A stretch of 64,000 nt of DNA from Terebella lapidaria. Its lineage: Eukaryota; Annelida; Polychaeta; Terebellida; Terebellidae. Positions 11,011 to 20,647 of the stretch are shown in pieces (the first letter of the stretch is position 1; each line of letters opens with the position of its first letter). The DNA lies in the NCBI GenBank assembly GCA_949152475.1, contig OX424560.1:42486719-42550718 (forward strand), in the 5' to 3' direction. The position numbers were made by a program, and so were the translations under genes. The notes beneath the pieces are model-generated. The model was not told the DNA's origin and did not search any database. It was given only the letters and a program-made list of their open reading frames with translations.

Positions 11011-11770
11011 AGATTTAATGGCTTTTCATGGTGTTCATTGACCTAGTTAGCTCAGTTTCTGGAGTACTTTCGCTGGATCTTTGGATTCTTTGCACAGAAG
11101 GACTTGATACATACCATATATACATGTGGGGTTTAGGCCTATATGCCTATAGAAGAGATATCTGAAGACTCATTGAAGTTTACTTTTTATTTTCTTAACA
11201 AATGGGATAACAAGTTGATGTGCATGCCATATTGGTTAAGTTTCACTAGGCCTATATAAAATTGGCTAAAAGTTGGGAAACCACTCACAAATGTATTAAA
11301 AATGTATTATGTATTTTGAAAATGTATTAAAAATCCGAACAATGCTTTCGTGGTATTAGATCTACCAATGGATGGTTGCCTCACGGAGGCACTGACACGC
11401 ATAGGCCTACAGACATGGAGCACGGATCACGGAAATATGGATGCCTAGCTTTAGCATAGTTTTCACAAGAAGTCATGCCACAGGAATAGCTATAGTAAGA
11501 TCACTTGTAGGCTTATCATTCTCTCTTGGAGAGGATCTATGCTTGTATGATATAGGCGCCACGGCTTCATAGGCCCTATTGTGAGCAGCTGATCAACAGG
11601 TCACTCATTCGCTAATAATGTTGTGGCCTACCCCTTTTGCTTTAGTCTATTTGACACTGCCACCAACCATGCCCTGCCCCACTTCCCGAGCCCCACCTAA
11701 ATCCGCCACTGAACCCTGGCGGTAATTTGCACGTGACCACCGCCTGGCCTAGCCACTCCTATCTTCAAAT
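11011..11770. other. Intergenic and probable 5' flank of the OB-fold gene
   Basis: No ORF of note. It contains three TAGGCCTA octamers (11134, 11247, 11402). The last 200 bp become less AT-rich towards the gene start, as expected for a promoter region. No TATA box was identified. Confidence 0.4.
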
Positions 11771-11780
11771 GCGCGCCAAA
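11771..11780. promoter_or_regulatory. E2F-type site upstream of the OB-fold gene
   Basis: GCGCGCCAAA is the complement of TTTGGCGCGC, a full match to the E2F consensus. It lies about 123 bp before the chosen ATG at 11903. E2F sites are characteristic of DNA replication and repair genes, which suits a single-strand DNA-binding candidate. This is one motif match and binding is inferred. Confidence 0.4.
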
Positions 11781-11902
11781 CTCACACCACGGCACGGCAG
11801 ATGCGGCAGCGTCTCTCTGGTGATCTGGTAATCACGGCACAGCTTTATTATCCATCATTATTATCCACGTTTATTATCCATCATCAACTGACCAGTTTCA
11901 AC

Positions 11903-12169
11903 ATGTCGTCGCTTCAACAGAAGTTGTACATCTTATCTGACCAAGTTGTACAGGAAACCGAATCCTTCAAGAAGATTTTCACGGAGGGCATGGACGCAGC
12001 TGGTGTCGTGTGGAAAATCCATGTGCAAGATCTTGATGGAATAGGCAAACGATATGTACAAAAACTCAAAAAATCAGAGACTGTGCTGATAGCGAACCAC
12101 CAGCAATTCAGATCCAGATCGGCGCTGACACCTGACAAAGATTCCATAAGCCTGACGAAGAACACGAAG
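11903..12169 (+). CDS. OB-fold gene, exon 1
   Basis: 89 codons from ATG, starting MSSLQQKLYILSD and ending ...SLTKNTK. The donor is AAG|GTAGT at 12170, phase 0. The content is amphipathic and helical with many K, E and Q residues, and no signal peptide. Intron 1 is 3651 bp and holds several repeats. Confidence 0.65.
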
Positions 12170-15100
12170 GTAGTCCTACCGTAGATCTACTTACACATGA
12201 ACAGCTGATGAAAAAAAAAAACCCATAGAATCTTAAAACCTCACATAGATCTAATTTTCGGCCTAACTTGTTTGTTTCCATTTGACATAAAAGCGTATTT
12301 TGTCACCAAATTTCAGACTCCTAACTTGGAAAACCCTATTTTTCTAGATCTAGACCTACTAACGTCAGGGTACCTAATCATCGACCCTGTCCTTAATCAT
12401 CGACCCCTGCAAACACTGCCAAACAGCTGTACAAAACAGACATCTGACAAAAACCACACTGAAAGTACTTCTATACTTCTAATACACATTCAGCTCATTT
12501 TAGTTTATTGAAGTTCTGCCCAGCCTTTTGCAGGGGTCGAGCATTAGGAAGCGGGACAGTGTCGATGATTAGGTACTCTGACGCTATCTTGAAAACTGAA
12601 AAAGTTGGCAATCTACCCCAATGTTAAATGTTGGGCACTAGATCTAATCGGATCACAGGAATTGCTCAAACAAATAAAATTTCAAATTGATCCGACCATC
12701 CTAAACGAAGTTATCGCCGAAAATTATGTGAGGTTCTGTGTTGAACTTGAGTTTTGCATAAAGTGACCCAGCCCAAGCGATGCAGAGCCCGCGTCGCTTG
12801 GGCTGAAAGTGACCATGCAGTAGTCGTACAGGGACCAGTGCTCGTACAGTCAATGAAACAATAAAATTATGGCAGACACATTCTTCATGATTCTCCAGAC
12901 ATAAGGACGAATGGGAGTGAATTTACATGGAAACAAATGTATTGAATGTATCAGCACTGGTCACCACACTATAGGCCTAGGTCTGCATCTAGACGAAGAG
13001 AGTAGATCTATACTCAGAGAGTTTGGAACAGAGAGGTGTCACTCTGCAAATTTCTATTGTCTACGGCCGTCACGGGTAGTGTTGGGAATTGGACATAAAT
13101 TTCACAATCGATCATCGCCAAGATCCAACGACCGATCATCGAAGCCAAAGTGAATACGAGACCAATATTGTGTAAACCTTTGAATTATTGGCCTGGCCTG
13201 AGCCGCTAAAATAGAACAGCAAAATTTCGAGTCCACTCTAACTGGTTTTAAATCAGCAATTGTAAATGCAGTCTTGGTCAGAGGCGGCTCATTATGTCAA
13301 TGCTTCCTAAATCTAGCCAAATTATCATGTTTTTCACTATTAACTGTTCTGAAGCTGCCCGGGATACTTTTTCAAACAAATTTTCTGACATCGTGGCTTG
13401 CCAGTGACGTCATCAGTTTCGCTTCTGATGTTTTGCAATTTGCGGACTGCTATTTTTGTTCCCCTCTGTAGGTTGAAAAAAAGTTGAATTTGTGACATCG
13501 ATCATCGGTCAGAATTTCAACATCGATCATCGAACCTCTATATAGATTAATCAGTGCAACACTAGACTCTGATTTTTCTAACTTGTTTACACCGGTTTTT
13601 GATGATATCTTTGCGGTGCTAAATCGTATCATTCTATAACTTGGCATACCTCACCTGGGAGTCAAACGGCAATTTTCTACCGAATTTCAGACTTCTATTG
13701 CAATAATTGAAAAAGTTGGACCCTATTTTTTTTGAGCCGGATCCGAGGTCCATGAGGATGAAATCAAGGCTAATTTTGAGACTTGGTTTCCAGACAATAA
13801 CTCGAAAAATATTCTCGCAATAGTTGCAGAACTCTGCATGGAGGTTCATATGCCACCAGGGAAAAACCCTATTGATTTTGGGATCGATCCGTCAAATGAC
13901 CTTTGACCTAGAGATTAAAGTAATTTTTTGCTGATTCATCCTTCAGGCTTCCTGCATATCTCAGAAATCGTGCGTCGTAGAGCAAAACAGACGTCATTTT
14001 CGGATTTGTCGCCCTAGACAAACATGTCTAAGGGCCCGGGGTATTAGGGATGAACTTTGACCTTGACCCGAAATTTCTTTGCCAAGTTAGCATTTTTCGT
14101 TTTCGTCAATATCTCGGAAACGGTGCTTCGTAGAGCAAAACGGATGTTATTTTCGGACTCATCACCTTAGATAAACATCCTACAGATGAACTTTGACCTT
14201 GACCCGAATTTATTTTTGCCGAGTCGGCATTTTTCCTTTTCGTCGATATCTCGGAATCGGTGCATCGTAGAGCGAAACAGACATTATTTTTGGACTCATC
14301 ACCCTAGACAAACTTGTCTTAGGGTATTATGGATGAACTTTGACCTTGACACGAAAATGTTTTTTTGCTGAGTCGATATTTGTAATTTTCGTCCATATCT
14401 GAAAAACGATGTGTCGTAGAGCCCATGGCAAACATGTTTTAAATATTACGAATTAGTCCTAACACCGAAATGCCTCCAAGGCATCTTCATGATCTTTAGG
14501 CCTTGACGTCTAGTTTCATTCATAAATTCATGTCGTAGTAATAGTAGTAAACACTTTCATTCATAAAGCACATCCATCCACCAGCACTCCTACAAGTTCA
14601 AGACACAAAATTGTCCTAGTGGAGTGAAACCTCTCTGTTCTACACTCTGCTATAATGTATTCACACCAGGCCACAATAGCACTATCACAGCGCTTTCACT
14701 TCGGTGGAACGTTCACACCTAAGAGCGCTGTCAAGCTTCTAGGTGGGCAGAAACGTCATTTATTTTCGGACTCGCCGCCCTAGACAAACATATAAGAGTT
14801 ATTAACGATAAACTTTGACCTTGACCTGAATTTTTTTTGCTGAGTCAGCATTTTTCATGTCTGTCGATATCTCGGAAACAGTGCATCGTAAAGCGAAACG
14901 GATAGGTCAGACTCGTCACCTCAGACAAACTTTTCTAAAAGGTATTAGGGAAGAACTTTCACCTTGACCTGTATTTTTTTTTTTTTTGCTGAGTCGGAAC
15001 TTCTTTCATTTACGTCGGTATCTCGATTCGGTGCATCATACAGTAAAACGCCAACGGGCGTTATTTTCGGATTTGTTGCTCTAGACAAACATACGTTAGT

Positions 15101-18100
15101 AGGGGTACATGTGTTACGAATAAACTATGACATTGACCTGAACATTTTTAGCTTTGCCATATTCACATCGTTAGAAGATTGTCATGGTCATTCTTGGCTA
15201 TTTGGAATTCTTGGGCATGTCAGTTTACGCAGGACAATCTTGGACTACTGAAGGTTACGATGTGTGCAATATTGGAATGCAGTTTGCCCTGGACCTTCTC
15301 GAAATCGTCCTAATTTCCAAGAATGAACATCAAACCTTGGCAGTAGCTCACCGATTTCTCACATGGTGCATCCTTTGCACATGTTGCATGGTGACCTTCA
15401 CGAAATTTGTATTTATACATATTTGAAGAAAACACTTAAAATTAGTGCAGCATGGATATGAGGAATCATTATGGTATATCTCTTGGTGACTCTGATTCTG
15501 ACTTGACTCAAGATATCATTGGAAGAAGATCAAGGTTAATTCCACCTCAAATGTGGGAATTGTTCTGTTGGTATAGTGTTATGAGCATATGTACATGATA
15601 TAGGAAATCATATATGCACAACATACAACTTTGTGAAATATTCTGCTCGTCTTCCGATAAGCTACAGGGTCCTTGGCCCTATGTTTAATTTATGGATTTG
15701 TTCCCGAACAATTTGGTGGCCATTCTATTCTCTATGTAAGTTTACTTCGAAATCAAAGCCCAAATAATGGACTATTTGTTGTTATGTTTAAGGTGTATGT
15801 TTTCCTGTGACATTTTCCAGATCTTTCAAGTCACCGGCGACGGTAAACTAGATGAAAAACTCAGACCAAAACTGACGGCATACTTCGAAGCGGCTGAGAT
15901 GACCGTCAAAGACGTCCTGACATCACCTCAAAAAACCAGACTGGCACTATCAGGAAAAGTTACACGTGTATGTATTGCTATCATTCTTAGGTTACAAGAC
16001 CAGACTGATGGTCTGATAACCTATTGCCATGGCATTGTGTTGGTCTTTGTCCATCGTCATCTGCTACATCTTTATCTTCTAAAGACTATGGTCAATTTTT
16101 CTGGACATTTTGCAGCTCTACGATCCGCAAACTTCCACGACCGGTGGATCCCCATGGAAGCGGCGAGATCTGCTGATAGAAGATGCGAATGCTGATACAA
16201 TCAAACTAAAGCTCTGGAATAATTTGGCTGATGACACAGAGAAATTGCTCCACAAAAACGTCCACATTTCGAATCTAGAGGTCAACAAGTTCCAAGGAAC
16301 AACATCTCTCCAGAGTACTCTCCAAACGGGCATCATAGTAAGCCAGAGACATGATTGCAATGAATGTTTAGACCACACCAATTTTTATTCCAAAATTTAG
16401 GACCATACCACCAAGTTACATGTCTTTTTTTTTGTGTATTTTTGGCCTTTTGGATGCTTTTTGTGTCATTGAGTATACAGGATGTATTAATGGCATATTA
16501 CGAGAGTAATGGAAATGTATATCTCCATGAGTTTGGCTGGTATTCTGAATGCTGAACAATATCGAGAACTGCAAGTATATCAGCAATTATAAGTAGTAAC
16601 TCATTTCTCCTGCTTGTAACCATGACTGTAGAGTATGATATGCAGTTATGTATAAACACTGCAAATTGAGAGTCTTATTAAATAACTAGACCTACAACTA
16701 AGGTCTCAAGGCTGTACCTCTCAGCACCAGCAGTCAGGCAGTACAGCACCTTCAATTTTAGTGCATTTATCACCCTGCAAATATGATGCTGATTAGGGAC
16801 TGACATGGAACTGCCTGACTTTGACCTGATTTCCCATGGTCAACTCGTCTTTAATCTTTATCTCCATTTTTCCGGCAACCAACTGAGCCCCATGGGCTAA
16901 GTTTTGTTATTCCCATTGTGTAATATATATCATGTTTCATTGATGACATTCCAGATAAAGGAGGAACCAAAAGAGTTCACCGTTCTTGTCAAAGACTTTG
17001 ACATAGATCCTGATCAGTGAGTCCATACAAATATACTTTTAAAATATGTTTTGTCATATAGGATAAAAATGAGCAATTACATTACATGCATCTGAAAAAT
17101 TCAGTACAACAATTCTTCTGTAAGTCTTCGGCACAAAAATTCATTGGTCAACTACTACTATACTTCAACATGACCTTGTGATAACATTTCTGTGCTGACA
17201 ATATTATATTTTTGACAGCCCGGATGTCGACCTCCTCACAGATGAAGGAATATACTCTGTGCCCAAATCACTTCTCAAGCCCAAACCAGAGCTTCGGAAG
17301 CAGCTTCCTTTTCAACTTCACATCCACAAGAAAGATGAGGTCATCACGAAGGTGTCCATGGTAAACCATTCAATACACAATTATACTTTCAATGTATGTG
17401 TATGATGCAGTAAAGCATTATGCATTGTTCATGTCAACATGGTCATGGTGTATCTATGATTGTAGTCAAAATTATATTCCAAATGGCCAGATAATTAAAC
17501 AATTGTTTGTTGACTTAAAATAAAAAAAGATCTTGACCTTGATATAAAAAGCAATGTGTTTCCTTTTTATAGGTTGGACAGAAGTGAGGCACCTCCATCC
17601 TCCCACGGAATTATGACCAGGTGCAGAAAAGTGCAACATTTTGACCAAAATAACATTTATCCTGTGTTGTATCCCCTAAACAAACATCGACAAATACTAT
17701 GCATTGCAATCCCTGTACATATTTGTAGATTTTCTTGTCAATACTCTACAGGTTGCAATTGTCAACCGATACTTTCAAGTTTATTTTAAACAATTGTTAA
17801 CAATCTGAAATCTACACGCTCATACCTGTACCGAGCTAGACCGTTGGACTACCACGAAAAAAGTCTGCCATAACATGGCCAGCCACGTTAACTTTCGCCA
17901 AAACTGATTGGTGCATGCACAGTGCACAGCTTCGTTCGTCACTTTTTCTTGTCTGGGCCCATCTTGCAGGTTGCAGACCTTCATAATTTAGAAAATGTCA
18001 AAGCATTTTGCCTTATACCGGCATATAAAGTATTAAGTGATCCTAGTGGCATCATTTCACCTCTTGGCTAATGCTTTTGGAATAGGAAGGCATTAGTGGG

Positions 18101-19003
18101 ATAAGTATTGGGCTTTCACTTATACTTATAAACTGATACCGCTTTCGCTTAACTTAACTGACAGGAAAAAGTGAAACAAGCTGCGCTGCGCATGCACCGA
18201 TCAGCAATCCCTTCTGGCCGCGAGTTCAAGCAGCTGGCCACAGTTGGCGCTCATGATGGCACACTTTTTTCATGGTAGTCAGATGGTCTAGCTCGCTGCA
18301 ATACGAGCATGTACTATTTCCGAGGCAAATTTAACAATAAACAGAAAAATTACAATTAATATTTGGAATTCTACATGCAAAATCCCTTAAGAACATTCTA
18401 CATGCAAAATCCCTTAAGAACATAATACTATTCATTCTTGTCTTGACCCAAAATAGCCATACACTATTTTTCAAGTCCTTATTTGTCTGCATGTATATCT
18501 CCCCTCCACAATACTACATGGGTTAGCATGCTTAAAAAAGTCTCCTCGCCAGCAAGAAAACGTCCTTGTGAAAAAAAAACGGGTATGACTGATACTGTCC
18601 TAATTTCTGCCTCAATGGTGGCTCTGCCTGGCTAGTGATTTACAAATCATTCATTTCCTTTTGGAAACCTATTTTGCAGCATACAAATTTTGTTCTGTCA
18701 AGTTTCCCTCAGGAACCCAACCAAAACAAAGATTGTACCTTAGATCTAGATAACCTTTACCACCCAATCAATAAATTATACCCAGGACTTCCCCAATTTG
18801 TAGACCCAGTTGACAATTAACTATGTCATTCTTTTTGTTAATCCATATTGTATTATGAACGTGGGTGTACCAAAAAGTTTTAACAATAATTATTATTATT
18901 ATAACACTTTTCTGCATTTCTCTTTTCCACAGGCAACAAAGTGGTTGACCTTGGGAGCTCTTCTGACGATTCAGACGTAACGGTGGCAAGAATCACAAAC
19001 TGA
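11903..19003 (+). CDS. Spliced gene for an RPA-like OB-fold protein (gene span)
   Basis: Plus-strand gene of at least six exons: 11903-12169, 15821-15967, 16116-16337, 16955-17016, 17219-17360 and a last exon from 18933. All introns have GT/AG ends, and exons 1-5 join in frame (phases 0, 0, 0, 2, 0) to about 280 codons. Residues 1-89 are helical and charged. Residues about 128-215 read like an OB-fold: LSGKVTR strand, RRDLLIEDANADTIKLKLW (the D/E-rich turn then hydrophobic strand seen in RPA1 DNA-binding domains), then NVHISNLEVNKFQGTTSLQ. I infer nucleic-acid binding, but the family is not certain. The ATG at 11903 has A at -3; an in-frame ATG at 11801 would add 34 unconvincing residues. The C-terminus is unresolved (see the last exon). 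I do not know a gene name. Confidence 0.6.
12363..12583. mobile_element. Foldback element in intron 1, about 220 bp
   Basis: Inverted arms at 12363-12412 and about 12530-12583 share CGTCAG.GTACCTAATC, ATCGAC.CTGTCC and CGACCCCTGCAAA. The arms match closely over about 50 bp, with a gap in the middle. No clear target duplication is visible, so the superfamily is not assigned. Confidence 0.65.
12769..12805. other. Perfect 12-bp hairpin in intron 1
   Basis: CAGCCCAAGCGA at 12769-12780 is exactly complementary to 12794-12805, with a 13-nt GC-rich loop. AAGTGACC occurs just before it, and AAGTGACC again just after at about 12807-12814, so it may be a tiny insertion with an 8-bp duplication. Confidence 0.55.
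13077..13564. mobile_element. Possible hAT-like MITE in intron 1
   Basis: The ends are TAGTGTTG (13077) and CAACACTA (13557-13564), an 8-bp inverted pair of the kind found in hAT elements. Subterminal GATCATCG motifs cluster near both ends (about 13108-13142 and 13498-13534). The flanking octamers are not identical, so the insertion duplication is lost or the call is wrong. Confidence 0.35.
13890..15140 (+). repeat. Tandem repeat of about 135-165 bp in intron 1, interrupted
   Basis: About seven degenerate copies. Each has GAACTTTGACCTTGACC, TTTTTTGCTGAGTCG, ATATCTCGGAAACGGTGC, CGTAGAGC(A/G)AAACG and CCTAGACAAAC. Marker starts lie near 13898, 14051, 14186, 14334, 14807, 14953 and 15120. A non-repeat segment of about 300 bp (about 14440-14745) splits the array. 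Frames of 60-95 codons inside are shadows of the repeat. Confidence 0.8.
15821..15967 (+). CDS. OB-fold gene, exon 2
   Basis: 49 codons, phase 0 at both ends. The acceptor is TTTTCCAG|ATC and the donor CGT|GTATGT. It encodes IFQVTGDGKLDEKLRPK...RLALSGKVTR; the last residues form the first strand of the proposed OB-fold. The following intron is only 148 bp. Confidence 0.65.
16116..16337 (+). CDS. OB-fold gene, exon 3 (core of OB-fold)
   Basis: 74 codons, phase 0 at both ends. The acceptor is TTTTGCAG|CTC and the donor ATA|GTAAGC. It encodes LYDPQTSTTGGSPWKRRD, LLIEDANADTIKLKLWNN, then NVHISNLEVNKFQGTTSLQ. The alternation of hydrophobic residues with a DxxADT turn is like the central strands of RPA1-type OB-folds. 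This exon gives the main support for the functional guess. Confidence 0.65.
16955..17016 (+). CDS. OB-fold gene, exon 4
   Basis: 62 nt ending in phase 2. The acceptor is GACATTCCAG|ATA and the donor CA|GTGAGT, a strong consensus. It encodes IKEEPKEFTVLVKDFDIDPD. Confidence 0.6.
17219..17360 (+). CDS. OB-fold gene, exon 5
   Basis: 142 nt. It completes a His codon, then encodes PDVDLLTDEGIYSVPKSLL...HIHKKDEVITKVSM. The acceptor is TTTTTGACAG. The donor is most simply ATG|GTAAAC at 17361; an alternative, AAG|GTGTCC, is nine bases earlier and has the same phase. Confidence 0.6.
17832..18295. mobile_element. Foldback element in the last intron
   Basis: Inverted arms of about 130 bp (17832-17958 and 18163-18295) begin CGAGCTAGACC and share GACTACCA.GAAAAAAGT, TGCCAT, GGTGCATGC and CACTTTTTC. 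Arm identity is about 70-75 percent, so the element is old. No target duplication can be defined. A short open frame in the right arm near 18172 is part of the element and unlikely to be an exon. Confidence 0.65.
18368..18421 (+). repeat. 27-bp perfect tandem duplication
   Basis: Two identical adjacent 27-bp units (18368-18394 and 18395-18421), each starting ATTCTACATGC and ending TTAAGAAC, lie inside the last intron. Confidence 0.9.
18933..19003 (+). CDS. OB-fold gene, last exon (frame uncertain)
   Basis: There is a good acceptor, CTCTTTTCCACAG. Joined directly to exon 5 (phase 0), it reads ATKWLTLGALLTIQT and stops at 18978-18980. In the next frame it reads NKVVDLGSSSDDSDVTVARITN and stops at 19001-19003, which looks much more like a natural acidic C-terminus. 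The second reading needs one unpaired base from an unplaced small exon. A 22-nt candidate at about 18714-18735 (CCTCAG acceptor, weak GTACCT donor) would fit the phase, but this is speculation. Confidence 0.4.
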
Positions 19004-19198
19004 AAAAACAGAGTCAAAAACAAACCAATGTTGTAATGACATTACAGAAAAATTCTATATGTAATTTGATGGAAACACATTATTACCCACAGTGCCGAAG
19101 ATGCTCATGTATTCTGGTGTTTAGACAATTACTTTGACAGTAGTGGTTCTTGTTGATTGCCATACTTACTCGGTTATGTATTGATCACATCTACAACA

Positions 19199-20010
19199 TA
19201 TTGATTGACTGGTTTGTTTTGCTTCTTGATATTTTAATATTCGACTTTGATGCTGTCTGCATTTGGATTTGCTTTCTGGTAATTTTGCGACCAATTTATA
19301 TCAAGCAAATAGATGCCAATGTATGTCAAGATAATGTACGAAGGTTGACTTATTTGTTTTGCTTTTTGATATTTTCAATGTTTGACTTTGATGCTGTCTG
19401 CATTTGGATCTGCTTTTTTGGTAATTTTGCGAGCAATTTATATCGGGCAAATAAATGCCAATGTATGTCAAGATAATGTACGAAGGTTGACTTGTTTGTT
19501 TTGCTTTTTAATATTTTCAATGTTGACTTTGATGCTGTCTGCATTTGGTTCTGCTTTTTTGGTAATTTTGCGAGCAATTTATATCGGGCAAATAAATGCC
19601 AATGTATGTCGAGATAATTTGCAAAGGTTGACTTTTGTTTTTTAATATTTGAATTTAATGTCTCCAGTTGGATCTTTTTTTTTAGTAATTTTGCGAGCAA
19701 TTTATATCGGGCAAATAAATGCCAATGTATGTCGAGATAATTTGCAAAGGTTGACTTTTGTTTTTTAATATTTGAATTTAATGTCTCCAGTTGGATCTTT
19801 TTTTTAGTAATTTTGCGAGCAATTTATGTCGAGCAACTAAATGCCAATGTTACTATTATCGAATGGTCCAGATAATCTACAAAGATTTACTTGGTTTTTT
19901 TTTGCTTTTCAATATTTGACTTTGATGGTGTCTGCATTAGGATCTCCTTCCTGGTAATTTGCAAGCAATGTATGTCGAGCAAGTAAATGCCAATGTATAG
20001 CGAGATGATG
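19199..20010. repeat. Minisatellite, about 123-144 bp x 6
   Basis: Six head-to-tail copies with marker positions near 19243, 19384, 19524, 19651, 19774 and 19918. The shared parts are GACTTTGATG.TGTCTGCAT, GGTAATTTTGCGAGCAATTTAT and AAATGCCAATGTATGTC. Copies 4 and 5 are a nearly perfect 123-bp pair. Several AATAAA motifs inside the units (for example near 19450 and 19570) could serve as poly-A signals for the gene just upstream. ORFs on both strands are repeat shadows. Confidence 0.85.
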
Positions 20011-20489
20011 TATGAACCTAGAATAAAGAAATAAACATGTATCATGCTGGTATTTACATCCTGTCCTATGTTCTCGTTCACAGTGCAGTATGTAATTAGG
20101 CATCCCAATAGAAGTGCTTTTTTTTTCTTCCGCCATTTTGCTTGACAATAACTCGAGAAAGCCTCCACATATTAAACTTTCAGATATACAAAATACTTCA
20201 ATACAGCCAACCCACTATTGTTGTTCGTTCAAATTCTACTTCCGGAATGGCCATCGTTGCCACAAGTCTTGATTCCCCATTTGTTTTCGGGCAGTCTCAG
20301 TTTCCAGCAACAAAATTATTGTGGCGGGGACTTAGAAATTTTTCCTCACCTGAGCCCACTATTCAAACCTCGGAAGATTATCGATTGAAATTTTTCAATC
20401 CAAGTAGGATTTTTCCATGTTAAATTCCCCTATGCTTTATAATGGGGGCACATTATTCAAAATATCAATATTAGATATCAGGAGTAGTA
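20011..20489. other. Short dispersed-repeat remnant, no gene
   Basis: No exon recognised. The segment 20417-20480 (CCATGTTAAATTC.CCTATG, CTTTATAATGGG) matches 4639-4680, the tail of the GTC-headed repeat, so a truncated copy of that family ends here. Confidence 0.55.
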
Positions 20490-20647
20490 GGCTGCTTGAA
20501 AGGTATTTGAGAGTACTTTCCAAATCTGCTGTAATTTTGTTTAATCGGCGTCATTTGACGTCATAATGACGTCTGTCATTGTATTTGCCTCACCAAGTGT
20601 GATATGTCATTTTCAATCCGGCAAGTGGGTGCCCTAGGGGCTCTCGT
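20490..20647 (+). mobile_element. 3' end of a hairpin-terminated element (5' truncated)
   Basis: It starts within a segment homologous to 34780-34870 (AGTACTTTCCAAAT, TGACGTCAT...CGTCATAATGACGT). It ends with CCGGCAAGT (20618-20626), the hairpin GCCC-TAG-GGGC (20631-20641) and CTCTCG. The end is almost the same as that of the 22.6-kb element at 59181-59213. The A monomer begins immediately after it. Confidence 0.65.

Noticed and set aside
11801..11902. Upstream in-frame ATG at 11801 as the start of the OB-fold protein
   Set aside because: The context is weaker (C at -3) and the added 34 residues contain repeated low-complexity text from a TTATTATCCA duplication; the ATG at 11903 is preferred.
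17556..17789. 77-codon ORF after a TTTTTATAG acceptor-like site in the last intron
   Set aside because: No reading frame compatible with exon 5 stays open into the last exon, and the peptide has no recognisable features.
18172..18282. Open frame EKVKQAALRMHRS... after a CAG acceptor as a missing exon of the OB-fold gene
   Set aside because: It lies in the right arm of a foldback element whose left arm has the inverted copy, so it is transposon sequence.
19150..19700. ORFs of 87-116 codons on both strands in the minisatellite, the plus-strand ones hydrophobic and membrane-like
   Set aside because: Both strands are open because of the 123-144 bp T-rich repeat; the peptides are themselves repetitive and have no start or splice context.
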